Assembly: GCF_046115515.1 (NCBI RefSeq)
Contig: NZ_CP175953.1
DNA from: Gracilimonas sp017641085
GTDB lineage: Bacteria > Bacteroidota > Rhodothermia > Balneolales > Balneolaceae
Reading direction: 5' to 3' (one strand)
Length of the DNA: 64,000 nt
Numbering within the stretch: position 1 is the first letter of the stretch; every line of letters starts with the position of its first letter. Below the pieces are notes generated by a model that made no database searches, was not told the origin of the DNA, and worked only from the letters and a program-made list of their open reading frames with translations. Position numbers and translations under genes: made by a program. Positions 53,934 to 62,179 of the stretch are shown in pieces.

Positions 53934-53956
53934 CCCCAACTTTCGGTTAGCTTTTT
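53931..53956 (+). terminator. Weak terminator after the aldo/keto reductase
   Basis: TAACC and GGTTA form a 5-bp stem over the stop codon with a loop of nine bases, followed by GCTTTTT. The stem is short, so termination may be partial. Confidence 0.4.
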
Positions 53957-54018
53957 GTTGCCTTTATTTTAATTTCTCATCGTGTTGACGGATATTATAC
54001 CACCATCCATTCACGATT

Positions 54019-54588
54019 ATGAAGGCAATAGCAACCACCATATTGATTTTCCTGTTTAGCTCCGGTTTGGTTTTCGGGCAGCATCAACCCGGGAAAAATT
54101 ATATCTACTGGAGCGATGACTACGAATTGGTTTGGACTGATTTCGAGGAGATTCCCAAGCGATACAGTGAACACGCCGCCTTTTCTGTTGTTGGGTATCA
54201 AAGTTCGTTTAACATGAACGGGCAGCAGTATGAAGCCGAAATAAAAACCTACTTCAGTAAAAATGAATCCTGGTCCAAAAGCTGGATTGCTACCCTTCTG
54301 CTCCACGAACAGGGTCATTTTGACCTGGCGGAAGTAAACGCACGGAGATTCCGAAAGCGGGTCAAAGAAGCCATGGAAGCCGGGACCATCTCTGTAAGTG
54401 TATTCGAGGAAATGAGTGATCAGGCCATGGCTGATCTTGAGGAAGCACAAAAAGAGTATGATGAAGCCACCAATTATTCCATGGATTACCGCTCCCAGCT
54501 ACAATGGTCAGAGCAAATAAAGGAACAGTTAAAAAAACTGGAGGCTTTTGCTAATACACGGATTGTGGTTTCGCGGACAGGTAAATGA
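54019..54588 (+). CDS. Secreted DUF922-type zinc protease candidate
   Basis: The 189-aa protein has a signal peptide (to about residue 21, ending VFGQ) and a compact domain with LLHEQGHFDLAE (about residues 95-106). That is an HExxH zinc site with a downstream acidic residue. The DUF922 family is predicted to contain secreted zinc peptidases. The N-terminal YWSDDYELVWTDFEEIP is a conserved strand of the domain. Substrate and activity are not known. It precedes RNase D by 86 bases. Confidence 0.8.
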   Translation: MKAIATTILIFLFSSGLVFGQHQPGKNYIYWSDDYELVWTDFEEIPKRYSEHAAFSVVGYQSSFNMNGQQYEAEIKTYFSKNESWSKSWIATLLLHEQGHFDLAEVNARRFRKRVKEAMEAGTISVSVFEEMSDQAMADLEEAQKEYDEATNYSMDYRSQLQWSEQIKEQLKKLEAFANTRIVVSRTGK

Positions 54589-54674
54589 AAGCTTAGCCTG
54601 ATACCTTTTTACAACCATCAGAAATTTGGGCTGCTTATCTTTACCTTGTATCAAATTCGCACTTAATACAATAC

Positions 54675-55826
54675 ATGGCTATTCACTACATCACTGAGAA
54701 TAATGATCTCCAAAAGCTCACTTCAGACCTTCACCAAACCAAAGAATTCGCCATAGATTTAGAGTTTGATCGCAATCGTTATCGCTATGGGTTCAATATG
54801 TGCCTCATGCAGATTTATGACGGAAACGACTGTTACCTGGTAGATCCACTCAGTGACGATCTCGATATAAAGACTATCTTTCCGGTCATCCAGAACCCGG
54901 AGGTACAGAAAGTGGTTTTTGCATTCGGAGAAGATCTTCGTCTGCTGCATTCCCTGGGATGCTTTCCTAAAAACCTCTACGATCTGGATGCCGCCACCAG
55001 TCTGTTGAATTACGAACCGGCTTCCCTGACCAATCTCATCAAAGAGGTTTTGGATGTAAAGGTGAACAGCTCTTCACAGCAGAGCAACTGGTGGAAACGA
55101 CCGCTTTCCGAAAATCAAAAACAATATGCAGCAGATGATGTAATTTACCTGCTCGACTTTAAAGCCAAACTCAATCAACAAGCCGAAAAACGGGGTATCC
55201 TCGACTGGATTAAGCAAGAGAACGACGTTTTTGATCACCTGGATTACAGCGATGAAGATCACAACAACCTGATCAAAGAAAAGGACAAGAATAACCTGTC
55301 TGTTTTTGAATGGTTCGTCTATTGCCAACTCATGGATTTCTTTGATGAGAAAGCCCGCGAACTGAACAAGCCTATGTATCAGCTTGCCAGTAAAAAAATA
55401 GTGAGTGAGCTTGCTCAGAATCCTGATAAAGTGCACAACTGGAAACAGACCAAGGGGATTTACGGGCGGATTAAGAATGATAACTTTAAGTCTCAGCTTC
55501 AATCGGTGGTTGATTCTGCAATCCATGAGGCAAAAGAGCAGGACCTATCTACTTCCCGAAAAGCCAGCGATACTATGACCGGTGAGGAATACCGGGCCAT
55601 GCGGAATGAACAGAACCGAATCAATGATCTGAGAAATAGACTTCTTTCCCCTATTCAGGATCGGTTAGTGACTGATTTTGGCAAACATGCCAAATCCTTT
55701 ATTCTCCCCAACCGACTCACCAAAGAAATTATAGCCGGCGAAACAGAGCTGATGCCTGATTATAAAGTGAAGTTGCTGCGAAGGTATGCCGAAGAGCTGG
55801 ACCTGGATTTGAGTGATTATGTCTGA
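54675..55826 (+). CDS. rnd: Ribonuclease D
   Basis: RNase D trims 3' ends of tRNA and other small RNA. The DEDDy active site is D28 and E30 in FAIDLEF, D87 in FGEDLRLL, and Y151 with D155 in YAADDVIYL. An HRDC-like helical domain follows (about 200-290). The last 90 residues (RLLSPIQDRLVTDFGKHAK) are another helical segment. The 383 aa suit the family. It is probably monocistronic. Confidence 0.93.
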   Translation: MAIHYITENNDLQKLTSDLHQTKEFAIDLEFDRNRYRYGFNMCLMQIYDGNDCYLVDPLSDDLDIKTIFPVIQNPEVQKVVFAFGEDLRLLHSLGCFPKNLYDLDAATSLLNYEPASLTNLIKEVLDVKVNSSSQQSNWWKRPLSENQKQYAADDVIYLLDFKAKLNQQAEKRGILDWIKQENDVFDHLDYSDEDHNNLIKEKDKNNLSVFEWFVYCQLMDFFDEKARELNKPMYQLASKKIVSELAQNPDKVHNWKQTKGIYGRIKNDNFKSQLQSVVDSAIHEAKEQDLSTSRKASDTMTGEEYRAMRNEQNRINDLRNRLLSPIQDRLVTDFGKHAKSFILPNRLTKEIIAGETELMPDYKVKLLRRYAEELDLDLSDYV

Positions 55827-55914
55827 TCAAACTGGCAGCATTATATTTTAAGATTGAATGAATATGGACTGACAGTTTATTTCAATGGAACTCGGATAAC
55901 ACAGAAAAATTGAT

Positions 55915-56910
55915 TTACACTGATTTTGAAAGTCTATGTTTTCCATCAGAAGCTACGTTTTCTACCGTCCACTTAATGCGTTTTTCAAATGGATGCTGAC
56001 GTACTTCACAATTCTCAATGGTGCATAAATAGCATGAAAATTCCTGACAGAAATCGGTATGAATAAAAATCTCTATTCTGTCTCCGAACTTATGTGTAAT
56101 TAACTCTTCGATGTTATCCAGCTCGGCGTGGGCTTCTTTTACCGTAAGGTACCATGGGAGGGTTAGATGAGCATCCACATGAAGAGTGGGCCCATATTTT
56201 GTGATCCTGAGGTTATGGAGGTCAATCCATTTCGGATCTCTGTTTTGTTGTAAGTAAGCAATCAATTCAGCCAGTAATTCTTCATCGGTTTCATCCATAA
56301 TTCCCGCCACCGCTGCCCGTAAGATCCGGAAGCCCATGTGTATGATCATAAGGGCAAAAACAATTGCCACGGCCCCGTCCAGCCAAAGAATATTTGTAAA
56401 ACGGATGAGAATCAGTCCTGCTATGATACCAATGGTGGTATAAGTATCCGTTTGAAGATGTCGGCCACTTGCCTGAAGGGCCAACGAGTCGTTTTTCTTT
56501 CCGGTTTGATAAGCCCAGTATCCAAACCCAAAGTTGATTACCGCTGATATTCCAATCAGGATTATACCGAGATCCAGGCTCTGCAGCGGCTCCGGATGAA
56601 TGAAGCTTTGCACGGCTTCTACAATAATGTACAATCCGGCAAGGGTGATGAGCGTGCCTTCAATTCCTGCTGAAATAAACTCTACTTTTCCGTGTCCGTA
56701 AGGGTGATTTTCATCCTTGGGCTTTGCGGAAAGATACAGGCTGTATAACCCGATAAAGCCACTCAGCACATTGACGATACTTTCGAGTCCATCGGTGAGA
56801 ACAGCCACCGAGTTGGTGAGATACCAGGCCGTCATCTTTATGACAAAAAGAATGACTGCCACCGCAACGATGAACCATTGCACCCGAATATTTTCCCGAG
56901 CTTTCTGCAT
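55915..56910 (-). CDS. Cation diffusion facilitator transporter
   Basis: The 331-aa transporter has six membrane helices (residues about 10-215) and a C-terminal cytosolic metal-sensing domain (about 225-305). The typical LTDGLESIVNVLSG near residue 36 is the CDF signature helix. The second site helix has D without the His that Zn-type members show, so the metal may be iron, cobalt or manganese. A short Cys-rich tail (FCQEFSCYLCTIENC) is unusual and could bind metal. It exports cations to the periplasm. The gene precedes the pyrophosphatase stop by six bases on the same strand. Confidence 0.88.
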   Translation of the reverse strand: MQKARENIRVQWFIVAVAVILFVIKMTAWYLTNSVAVLTDGLESIVNVLSGFIGLYSLYLSAKPKDENHPYGHGKVEFISAGIEGTLITLAGLYIIVEAVQSFIHPEPLQSLDLGIILIGISAVINFGFGYWAYQTGKKNDSLALQASGRHLQTDTYTTIGIIAGLILIRFTNILWLDGAVAIVFALMIIHMGFRILRAAVAGIMDETDEELLAELIAYLQQNRDPKWIDLHNLRITKYGPTLHVDAHLTLPWYLTVKEAHAELDNIEELITHKFGDRIEIFIHTDFCQEFSCYLCTIENCEVRQHPFEKRIKWTVENVASDGKHRLSKSV

Positions 56911-56916
56911 CAGGTT

Positions 56917-57531
56917 CTATTCACCGAACATTTCTTCGTAATCTTTGATTGAGGCTTCGATTACATTATAGGCATGGTCCGCATCAAAAATGCCCTGCAC
57001 ATACACGTCATTCTGGTTTTTTCCCGGGATCAGCTTGTAGGTACCAAAGTAATGACGAAGCCGCTCGATCAGCACCGGGGGTAAATCATTCACGCTGTTT
57101 ATGTTGCTGTAATAGGTGTCGTTATCAAGTACGGAGATGATTTTATCATCCGCTTCATCGTGATCCACCATATGCAGTCCTCCGATCACGCGGGCGCTTA
57201 AAATAACCTCGTTCCGGTCAATCGGTCGTTCACTCAACACGCAAATATCCAGCGGATCACCATCCCCTTTTACATCATCTTTCGACAGTTCACCCACGTG
57301 ATTTCCGCAATAGGTACGGGGAATAAATCCATATAAAGATGGGGGAAGTGAGGAGCTTCGTTGCGGACGATCTACACGCATGTAGCCGGTTTTCTTGTCC
57401 ACTTCGTATTTGATAGTATCAAAAGGGGTGAGTTCGATAAAGGCGTTTACGATCTTGGGTTGATCTTCGCCCACTTCCAGTCCGTGCCACGGATGCGGCC
57501 TCCACCGGAAAAAAGGATTGGGAAAATTCAT
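56917..57531 (-). CDS. ppa: Soluble inorganic pyrophosphatase, family I
   Basis: This enzyme splits PPi and so drives biosynthesis forward. The 204 aa include the core GDGDPLDICVL (about residues 90-100), the Lys- and Tyr-containing TIKYEVDKKTGYMRVDRP, and YGFIPRTYCG. All key Asp residues are intact. It is upstream of the CDF gene with a six-base gap, so the two share an operon. PPi produced by PpdK would be one substrate. Confidence 0.95.
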   Translation of the reverse strand: MNFPNPFFRWRPHPWHGLEVGEDQPKIVNAFIELTPFDTIKYEVDKKTGYMRVDRPQRSSSLPPSLYGFIPRTYCGNHVGELSKDDVKGDGDPLDICVLSERPIDRNEVILSARVIGGLHMVDHDEADDKIISVLDNDTYYSNINSVNDLPPVLIERLRHYFGTYKLIPGKNQNDVYVQGIFDADHAYNVIEASIKDYEEMFGE

Positions 57532-57583
57532 AGCTCAATGGTGAGTGTTAGAACTTTGATGCCTCTCAAGGTAAAACTATATG

Positions 57584-57607
57584 GAACATCGAACAAGGAA
57601 CATCGAA
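57584..57607. repeat. Heptamer-period repeat (GAACATC type)
   Basis: GAACATC, GAACAAG, GAACATC and GAA follow each other directly, a seven-base period with one changed unit. It lies in the spacer upstream of ppa. It is the fourth such heptamer site in the window. Confidence 0.6.
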
Positions 57608-57671
57608 ATTTGAAGGATGAACTTTTTCTGATTAATACCTTTTAAATTGGCTAAAATGAAGCTAAATAGCG

Positions 57672-57741
57672 CAAGCGTCCGCTTGTGCCATGTTTAATTC
57701 TGCTTATTTGGCCTTTTCCAGCTTGTCCAAGCGGACGCTTG
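57672..57741. repeat. Inverted pair of REP-like hairpins
   Basis: CAAGCG-TC-CGCTTG at 57672-57685 and CAAGCG-GA-CGCTTG at 57728-57741 are perfect 6-bp hairpins in inverse orientation, 42 bases apart. The 14-base units are exact reverse complements. Together they fit a paired REP or BIME unit. They lie between the ppa start and the nrdJ terminator. Confidence 0.65.
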
Positions 57742-57756
57742 AACTAGTTATGGGGC

Positions 57757-57796
57757 TAATAAAAAACCCCGACTGGCTATCGGCCAATCAGGGTTT
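57757..57796 (-). terminator. Terminator of nrdJ
   Basis: On the minus strand, AACCCTGATTGGC and GCCAGTCGGGGTT pair over 13 bases with G-T wobbles around a 5-base loop, followed by TTTTTTATT. It ends 84 bases past the nrdJ stop. The rest of the 57532-57880 spacer holds the heptamer repeat and the REP-like pair; no gene is seen. Confidence 0.82.
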
Positions 57797-57880
57797 ATCC
57801 TGTTCTCCATGAAAGTGGTTATTCGTTAAATGGTGATTTCGTTAATCGAATTAACGATTTACGAATCAACCAATAACGAA

Positions 57881-60800
57881 TTAGCTACAGCCAGTTGTAG
57901 ATCCACAGGTGATGCACTTCATGCAGGTTCCGTTACGAACCATGGTCATGCTGCCGCATTCGGGGCAGGCTTCACCGGTGTATCCCATTTGTTTGGCTTT
58001 GTCGTATTCGCTCTCGTAGCTGTCAGACTGTACCGCTTTTTGCTGAACCTGAGCACTTTCGCTGGTATCAACAGCGGCCGGTTCGGGCTCAGCTACGGTC
58101 TTTTTTGCGACAGCATCCGATGATGATGATGCATTGGGGGCTTTCGCCTCGGTCTGTGTATTGTCCGCTTTGGCTTCAGCCTGGGCATCAGCGGTCGGAC
58201 GTAAATTTCGGGTTTCGATCTGCTCGGCCGGCACGTGCGCCAGGTCTTCTCTGCCTAGGTAGGTAACCGCAAGCTCACGGAAGATGTAATCAATTACAGA
58301 TGTACTCATCTTCACGTGTGGGTTTCCGTTTACCATACCGCTTGGCTCGAACTTGGTGAACACAAAGGCGTCCACAAATTCTTCCAGTGGTACTCCGTGC
58401 TGCAATCCAAGTGAAATAGAGATGGCAAAGCAGTTCAGCAGGCTTCGGAAAGCGGCTCCCTCTCGGTGCATATCAATAAAGATTTCACCAAGCTGGCCGT
58501 TTTCGTATTCCCCGGTTCTCAGGTAAACACTCTGTCCGCCAATCTTCACTTTCTGTGTGTATCCTTCGCGACGGAACGGAAGTCGCTGACGACGGGCCAC
58601 ATACTTGTGAATGATTCGCTCGGCCACTTCAAGCACTTTATCCTGTGCCATAGTGGTTTCAGCATCAGCCGGAGCTTCCTCTTCTTCGTCAATTTCCTCC
58701 AGCACATCCGCCATAGAATTCAGCGGCTGGCTTAGTTTGGAACCGTCACGATACAGCGCATTCGCTTTCAGCATCATCTCCCACGAATCCATGTAAGCGT
58801 CCTTCATATCTTCGATGGTCGCTTCATTTGGCAGGTTGATGGTTTTTGAAATAGCGCCGGAAAGGAAAGGCTGAGCGGCAGCCATCATACGAATATGTCC
58901 TTTGGCAGAAATAAAGCGTGTGCCGATTCGGCCGCAACGGTTGGCGCAATCAAACACCGCGTAATCTTCTTCTTTCAGATGCGGGGCACCTTCAACAGTC
59001 ATGGTTCCACATACATAATCGTTGGCTTCCTGGATTTGCTCTCTGCTGAATCCAAGGTAGCGCAGCATGTCGAAGTTCATGTCATTGAGCTGCTCTTCGG
59101 TAATGCCGAGTACATCCTTGCAGAAGTCTTCGCCCAGCGTCCACTGGTTGAAGGCAAACTTGATGTCAAAACTTCCGGGCAGTGCTTCGTTGATCGCATC
59201 AATTTGCGTGTCGGTGAAGCCTTTCTCACCCAGTGTTTCAGGGTTGATGTGTGGGCAACCTTCCACCGAACCGGCTCCTTTCGCGTAGTTGATAATCTCT
59301 TGCGATTCCTTGGCAGAATAACCGAGATTCTTCAGTGCTTTAGGTACCGCCTGGTTGATAATCTTGAAGTAACCGCCACCGGCCAATTTCTTGAATTTCA
59401 CCAGGGCAAAGTCCGGCTCAATACCGGTGGTATCACAGTCCATCACCAAACCAATGGTTCCGGTTGGTGCCAGCACCGTTACCTGTGCATTTCGGTAACC
59501 GTGTTTTTCACCCATTTTCAGCGCTTTGTCAGAAGCCTTTTTAGCCGCTTTCACCAGGTAATCCGGGCAGATCGAAGCATCGATGCCCATCGGTTTCACC
59601 GTAAGTCCCTCGTACTCTTCCGGGTCAGCATTGTAAGCTGCACGGCGGTGATTACGGATCACCTTCAGCATATGTTCTTTATTGCGCTCGTAGCCTTCAA
59701 AGGTACCCAGCTCTTTCGCCATTTCGGCTGAAGTGGCGTAGGACGTCATATGCATGGTCGCGGTAACAGCTCCGGCAACGGCAGCTCCTTCTTCACTGTC
59801 GTAAGGAAGTCCTTGTACCATCAGCGCAGCACCAATGTTAGCATAACCCAACCCAAGCGTGCGGAATACATAAGATAACTCCGCGATTTCTTTGGACGGG
59901 AACTGAGCCATCAGTACCGAAATCTCCAGAACAACCGTCCAGATTCGGGAGGCGTATTCCAGCGACTCAATATCAAATTCTTTGTACTCATCTCCTTTGA
60001 AGTATTTCATAAGGTTCAGAGAAGCGAGGTTGCAAGCGGTATTATCCAGGAACATATATTCCGAGCAAGGGTTACTTGCATTGATCGGACCATCTTCGGG
60101 GCAGGTATGCCATTCGTTGATGGTATCGTGGTATTGGGTTCCGGGATCAGCACACGACCAGGCTGCGTAGGCGATGTCGTCCCAAAGTTCACGGGCCTTC
60201 ATCGTCTTCATAGGCTTCGGCTCTCTGCCCTCTTCAGCTGCATCATCTTTTTCCACACGGCCGTACAGGTGCCAGTCTTTATCTTCCTTCACTGCTTTCA
60301 TGAACGAGTTTGGCACACGAACGGAGTTGTTGGAATTCTGACCACTTACGGTTGAATACGCTTCGGAATTCCAATCGGTGTCGTATGTATCAAATTCAAG
60401 ATCGGTGAATCCCTGTGCAGCCAGCTGAATCACACGCTCTATATAATTAAGAGGAACCTGATTTCTCTTGGCTTTACGGATTTCCGCAGCCAGTTCTTTG
60501 TTTTTCAGCGGGTCGCGGCTCATCGCTCCGTTGAAAGTACGTCCTTCAATCTCAACCGGTGTATGGCAGAGTTTTATAATATTTTTAAGGTGCTTTTGAA
60601 CCGTTTTAGATCCGGCTACCAATGCGGCCACTTTCTGCTCTTCTCGAACTTTCCAGTTGATATACTCTTCAATGTCCGGGTGGTCGAGATCAAGCGTCAC
60701 CATCTTGGCTGCACGTCGGGTGGTACCGCCAGACTTAATGGCGCCGGCAGCACGGTCTCCGATTTTGAGGAAACTCATGAGGCCGGAACTTCTTCCTCCG

Positions 60801-61543
60801 CCACTCAACGGTTCGTTGGCTCCGCGAATTTTAGAGAAGTTACTTCCGGTTCCGGATCCATATTTAAACAGACGCGCTTCACGTGTCCACAGATCCATGA
60901 TTCCGCCTTCATTCACCAGGTCATCATCTACACTCTGGATAAAGCAGGCATGGGGTTGCGGGTGGGTGTAAGCATCTTCGGATTTTTTGAGCTCTCCGGT
61001 TTTGCCGTCCACATAATAATGACCTTGTGCAGGACCATTAATTCCATATGCCCAATGCAGCCCGGTGTTGAACCACTGCGGACTGTTAGGTGCAGCCATT
61101 TGGTTAGCCAGCATGCAGGCTAATTCATCGTAAAAAACTTTCGCATCTTCCTCGCTGTCAAAATAGTCGTGTTTCCAACCCCAATAAGTCCAACATCCCG
61201 CCAAACGATGAAAGACCTGCTTACTATCAATTTCATGTGTATAACGTTCTTCTTCGGGCAGATCTTTGAGTGCCTTTTCATCAGCTTCAGATCGCTGTAA
61301 CCATTTGGGCACTCCCTTCTCTTTGATCTTTTTCAGTTTCGCAGGAACTCCGGCCTTGCGGAAATATTTCTGAGCGATAACATCGGTGGAAACCTGAGAC
61401 CAACTTTCAGGAACCACAACGCCTTCCATATGGAATACCTGGGAGCCGTCCGGGTTTTTAATTTCTGAGGTGCGTGTTGCAAATTCGATGTCGTCAAATG
61501 GAGTCTTCCAGTCCGACTTAGTATAGAAGCGAGTAAATTTCAT
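57881..61543 (-). CDS. nrdJ: Adenosylcobalamin-dependent ribonucleotide reductase, class II
   Basis: NrdJ makes deoxyribonucleotides with a cobalamin radical and so needs no oxygen or iron partner. The 1220 aa fit the long bacterial form. Conserved core blocks are visible: SPQWFNTGLHWAYG, YKYGSGTGSNFS-type (here FKYGSGTGSNFSKIRG), SNPCSEYMFLDNTACNLASLNL in two pieces, and LAPTGTIGLVMDCDTTGIEPD. The C-terminal tail has CPECGSM and CMKCITCG, a Cys-rich redox or zinc end. No NrdR or class I enzyme is in the window. It is alone on its operon and faces an AT-rich leader with DnaA-box matches. Confidence 0.97.
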   Translation of the reverse strand: MKFTRFYTKSDWKTPFDDIEFATRTSEIKNPDGSQVFHMEGVVVPESWSQVSTDVIAQKYFRKAGVPAKLKKIKEKGVPKWLQRSEADEKALKDLPEEERYTHEIDSKQVFHRLAGCWTYWGWKHDYFDSEEDAKVFYDELACMLANQMAAPNSPQWFNTGLHWAYGINGPAQGHYYVDGKTGELKKSEDAYTHPQPHACFIQSVDDDLVNEGGIMDLWTREARLFKYGSGTGSNFSKIRGANEPLSGGGRSSGLMSFLKIGDRAAGAIKSGGTTRRAAKMVTLDLDHPDIEEYINWKVREEQKVAALVAGSKTVQKHLKNIIKLCHTPVEIEGRTFNGAMSRDPLKNKELAAEIRKAKRNQVPLNYIERVIQLAAQGFTDLEFDTYDTDWNSEAYSTVSGQNSNNSVRVPNSFMKAVKEDKDWHLYGRVEKDDAAEEGREPKPMKTMKARELWDDIAYAAWSCADPGTQYHDTINEWHTCPEDGPINASNPCSEYMFLDNTACNLASLNLMKYFKGDEYKEFDIESLEYASRIWTVVLEISVLMAQFPSKEIAELSYVFRTLGLGYANIGAALMVQGLPYDSEEGAAVAGAVTATMHMTSYATSAEMAKELGTFEGYERNKEHMLKVIRNHRRAAYNADPEEYEGLTVKPMGIDASICPDYLVKAAKKASDKALKMGEKHGYRNAQVTVLAPTGTIGLVMDCDTTGIEPDFALVKFKKLAGGGYFKIINQAVPKALKNLGYSAKESQEIINYAKGAGSVEGCPHINPETLGEKGFTDTQIDAINEALPGSFDIKFAFNQWTLGEDFCKDVLGITEEQLNDMNFDMLRYLGFSREQIQEANDYVCGTMTVEGAPHLKEEDYAVFDCANRCGRIGTRFISAKGHIRMMAAAQPFLSGAISKTINLPNEATIEDMKDAYMDSWEMMLKANALYRDGSKLSQPLNSMADVLEEIDEEEEAPADAETTMAQDKVLEVAERIIHKYVARRQRLPFRREGYTQKVKIGGQSVYLRTGEYENGQLGEIFIDMHREGAAFRSLLNCFAISISLGLQHGVPLEEFVDAFVFTKFEPSGMVNGNPHVKMSTSVIDYIFRELAVTYLGREDLAHVPAEQIETRNLRPTADAQAEAKADNTQTEAKAPNASSSSDAVAKKTVAEPEPAAVDTSESAQVQQKAVQSDSYESEYDKAKQMGYTGEACPECGSMTMVRNGTCMKCITCGSTTGCS

Positions 61544-61688
61544 TGGCGTACTTCGTTAGTGTATTAATATTATGTTGAAACCTTCGTAGATGAGAGACAA
61601 TTAAACAAATCCCGATACCTTATCTCCTAAAGAAGTACGAATTAATATAGACGAGCAGAGGTGATTGGGCAAGAAAAAAATCAAATAC

Positions 61689-61897
61689 TTTTCCACAAAT
61701 TAGGGGACTTATCCACATCTGTGAATTCACTAATTATAAACATGCAAAATCAACTTATAAAAATGAATTTATTATTATACATTTTATTGTATAAATGATT
61801 TGCTGACTTTGAGGCGTTGCTGAAATTACTTTTAAAATCAGTTTAAAGACGAATATTTTACGGTAAGTAATAGGGTGATTGGAGAAAGTTATCCACA
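61689..61897. promoter_or_regulatory. DnaA-box cluster in the AT-rich nrdJ/btuB spacer
   Basis: TTATCCACA, the strongest DnaA-box form, occurs at 61709-61717 and 61889-61897, and TTTTCCACA occurs at 61689-61697, all on the plus strand. The DNA from about 61740 to 61810 and from 61910 to 62060 is very AT-rich, as an unwinding region would be. The 61544-62179 spacer has no gene. Two readings are possible: a DnaA-controlled promoter for nrdJ (as nrdAB in E. coli) or a chromosomal origin. The sites sit 146-354 bases upstream of the nrdJ ATG. Confidence 0.55.
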
Positions 61898-62179
61898 CCC
61901 TGCTTTTACGAAAAGATCATTAATTCTATATTTTTATAATTATAATTCGATATATATCAAATAATATTTTGAATAAAAGTATATAGATTTTTTAAGCGGA
62001 AAGGCATCTAATATTACTTTCATATTTATATTTAATAGAAAGTAATATTTGTAAAAACCATGGCTGGCAAATGCTTGAGGGGCGTTACCAAATAGAAATA
62101 GAAAACAATGCCGGACGCTGACATAAATGAAGCAACGCCCGGTTTCTTTCGGCTACATAATTCTTATTAATTCAGAAAA

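Noticed and set aside
58895..59731. Long plus-strand frame opposite nrdJ
   Set aside because: It lies wholly antisense to a strongly conserved gene and shows no domain; it reflects the codon bias of nrdJ.
61544..61688. Cobalamin riboswitch in the nrdJ leader
   Set aside because: I could not find the B12 box or the conserved stems in the roughly 145 bases between nrdJ and the first DnaA-box match. One may exist upstream of the btuB-like gene beyond the window.
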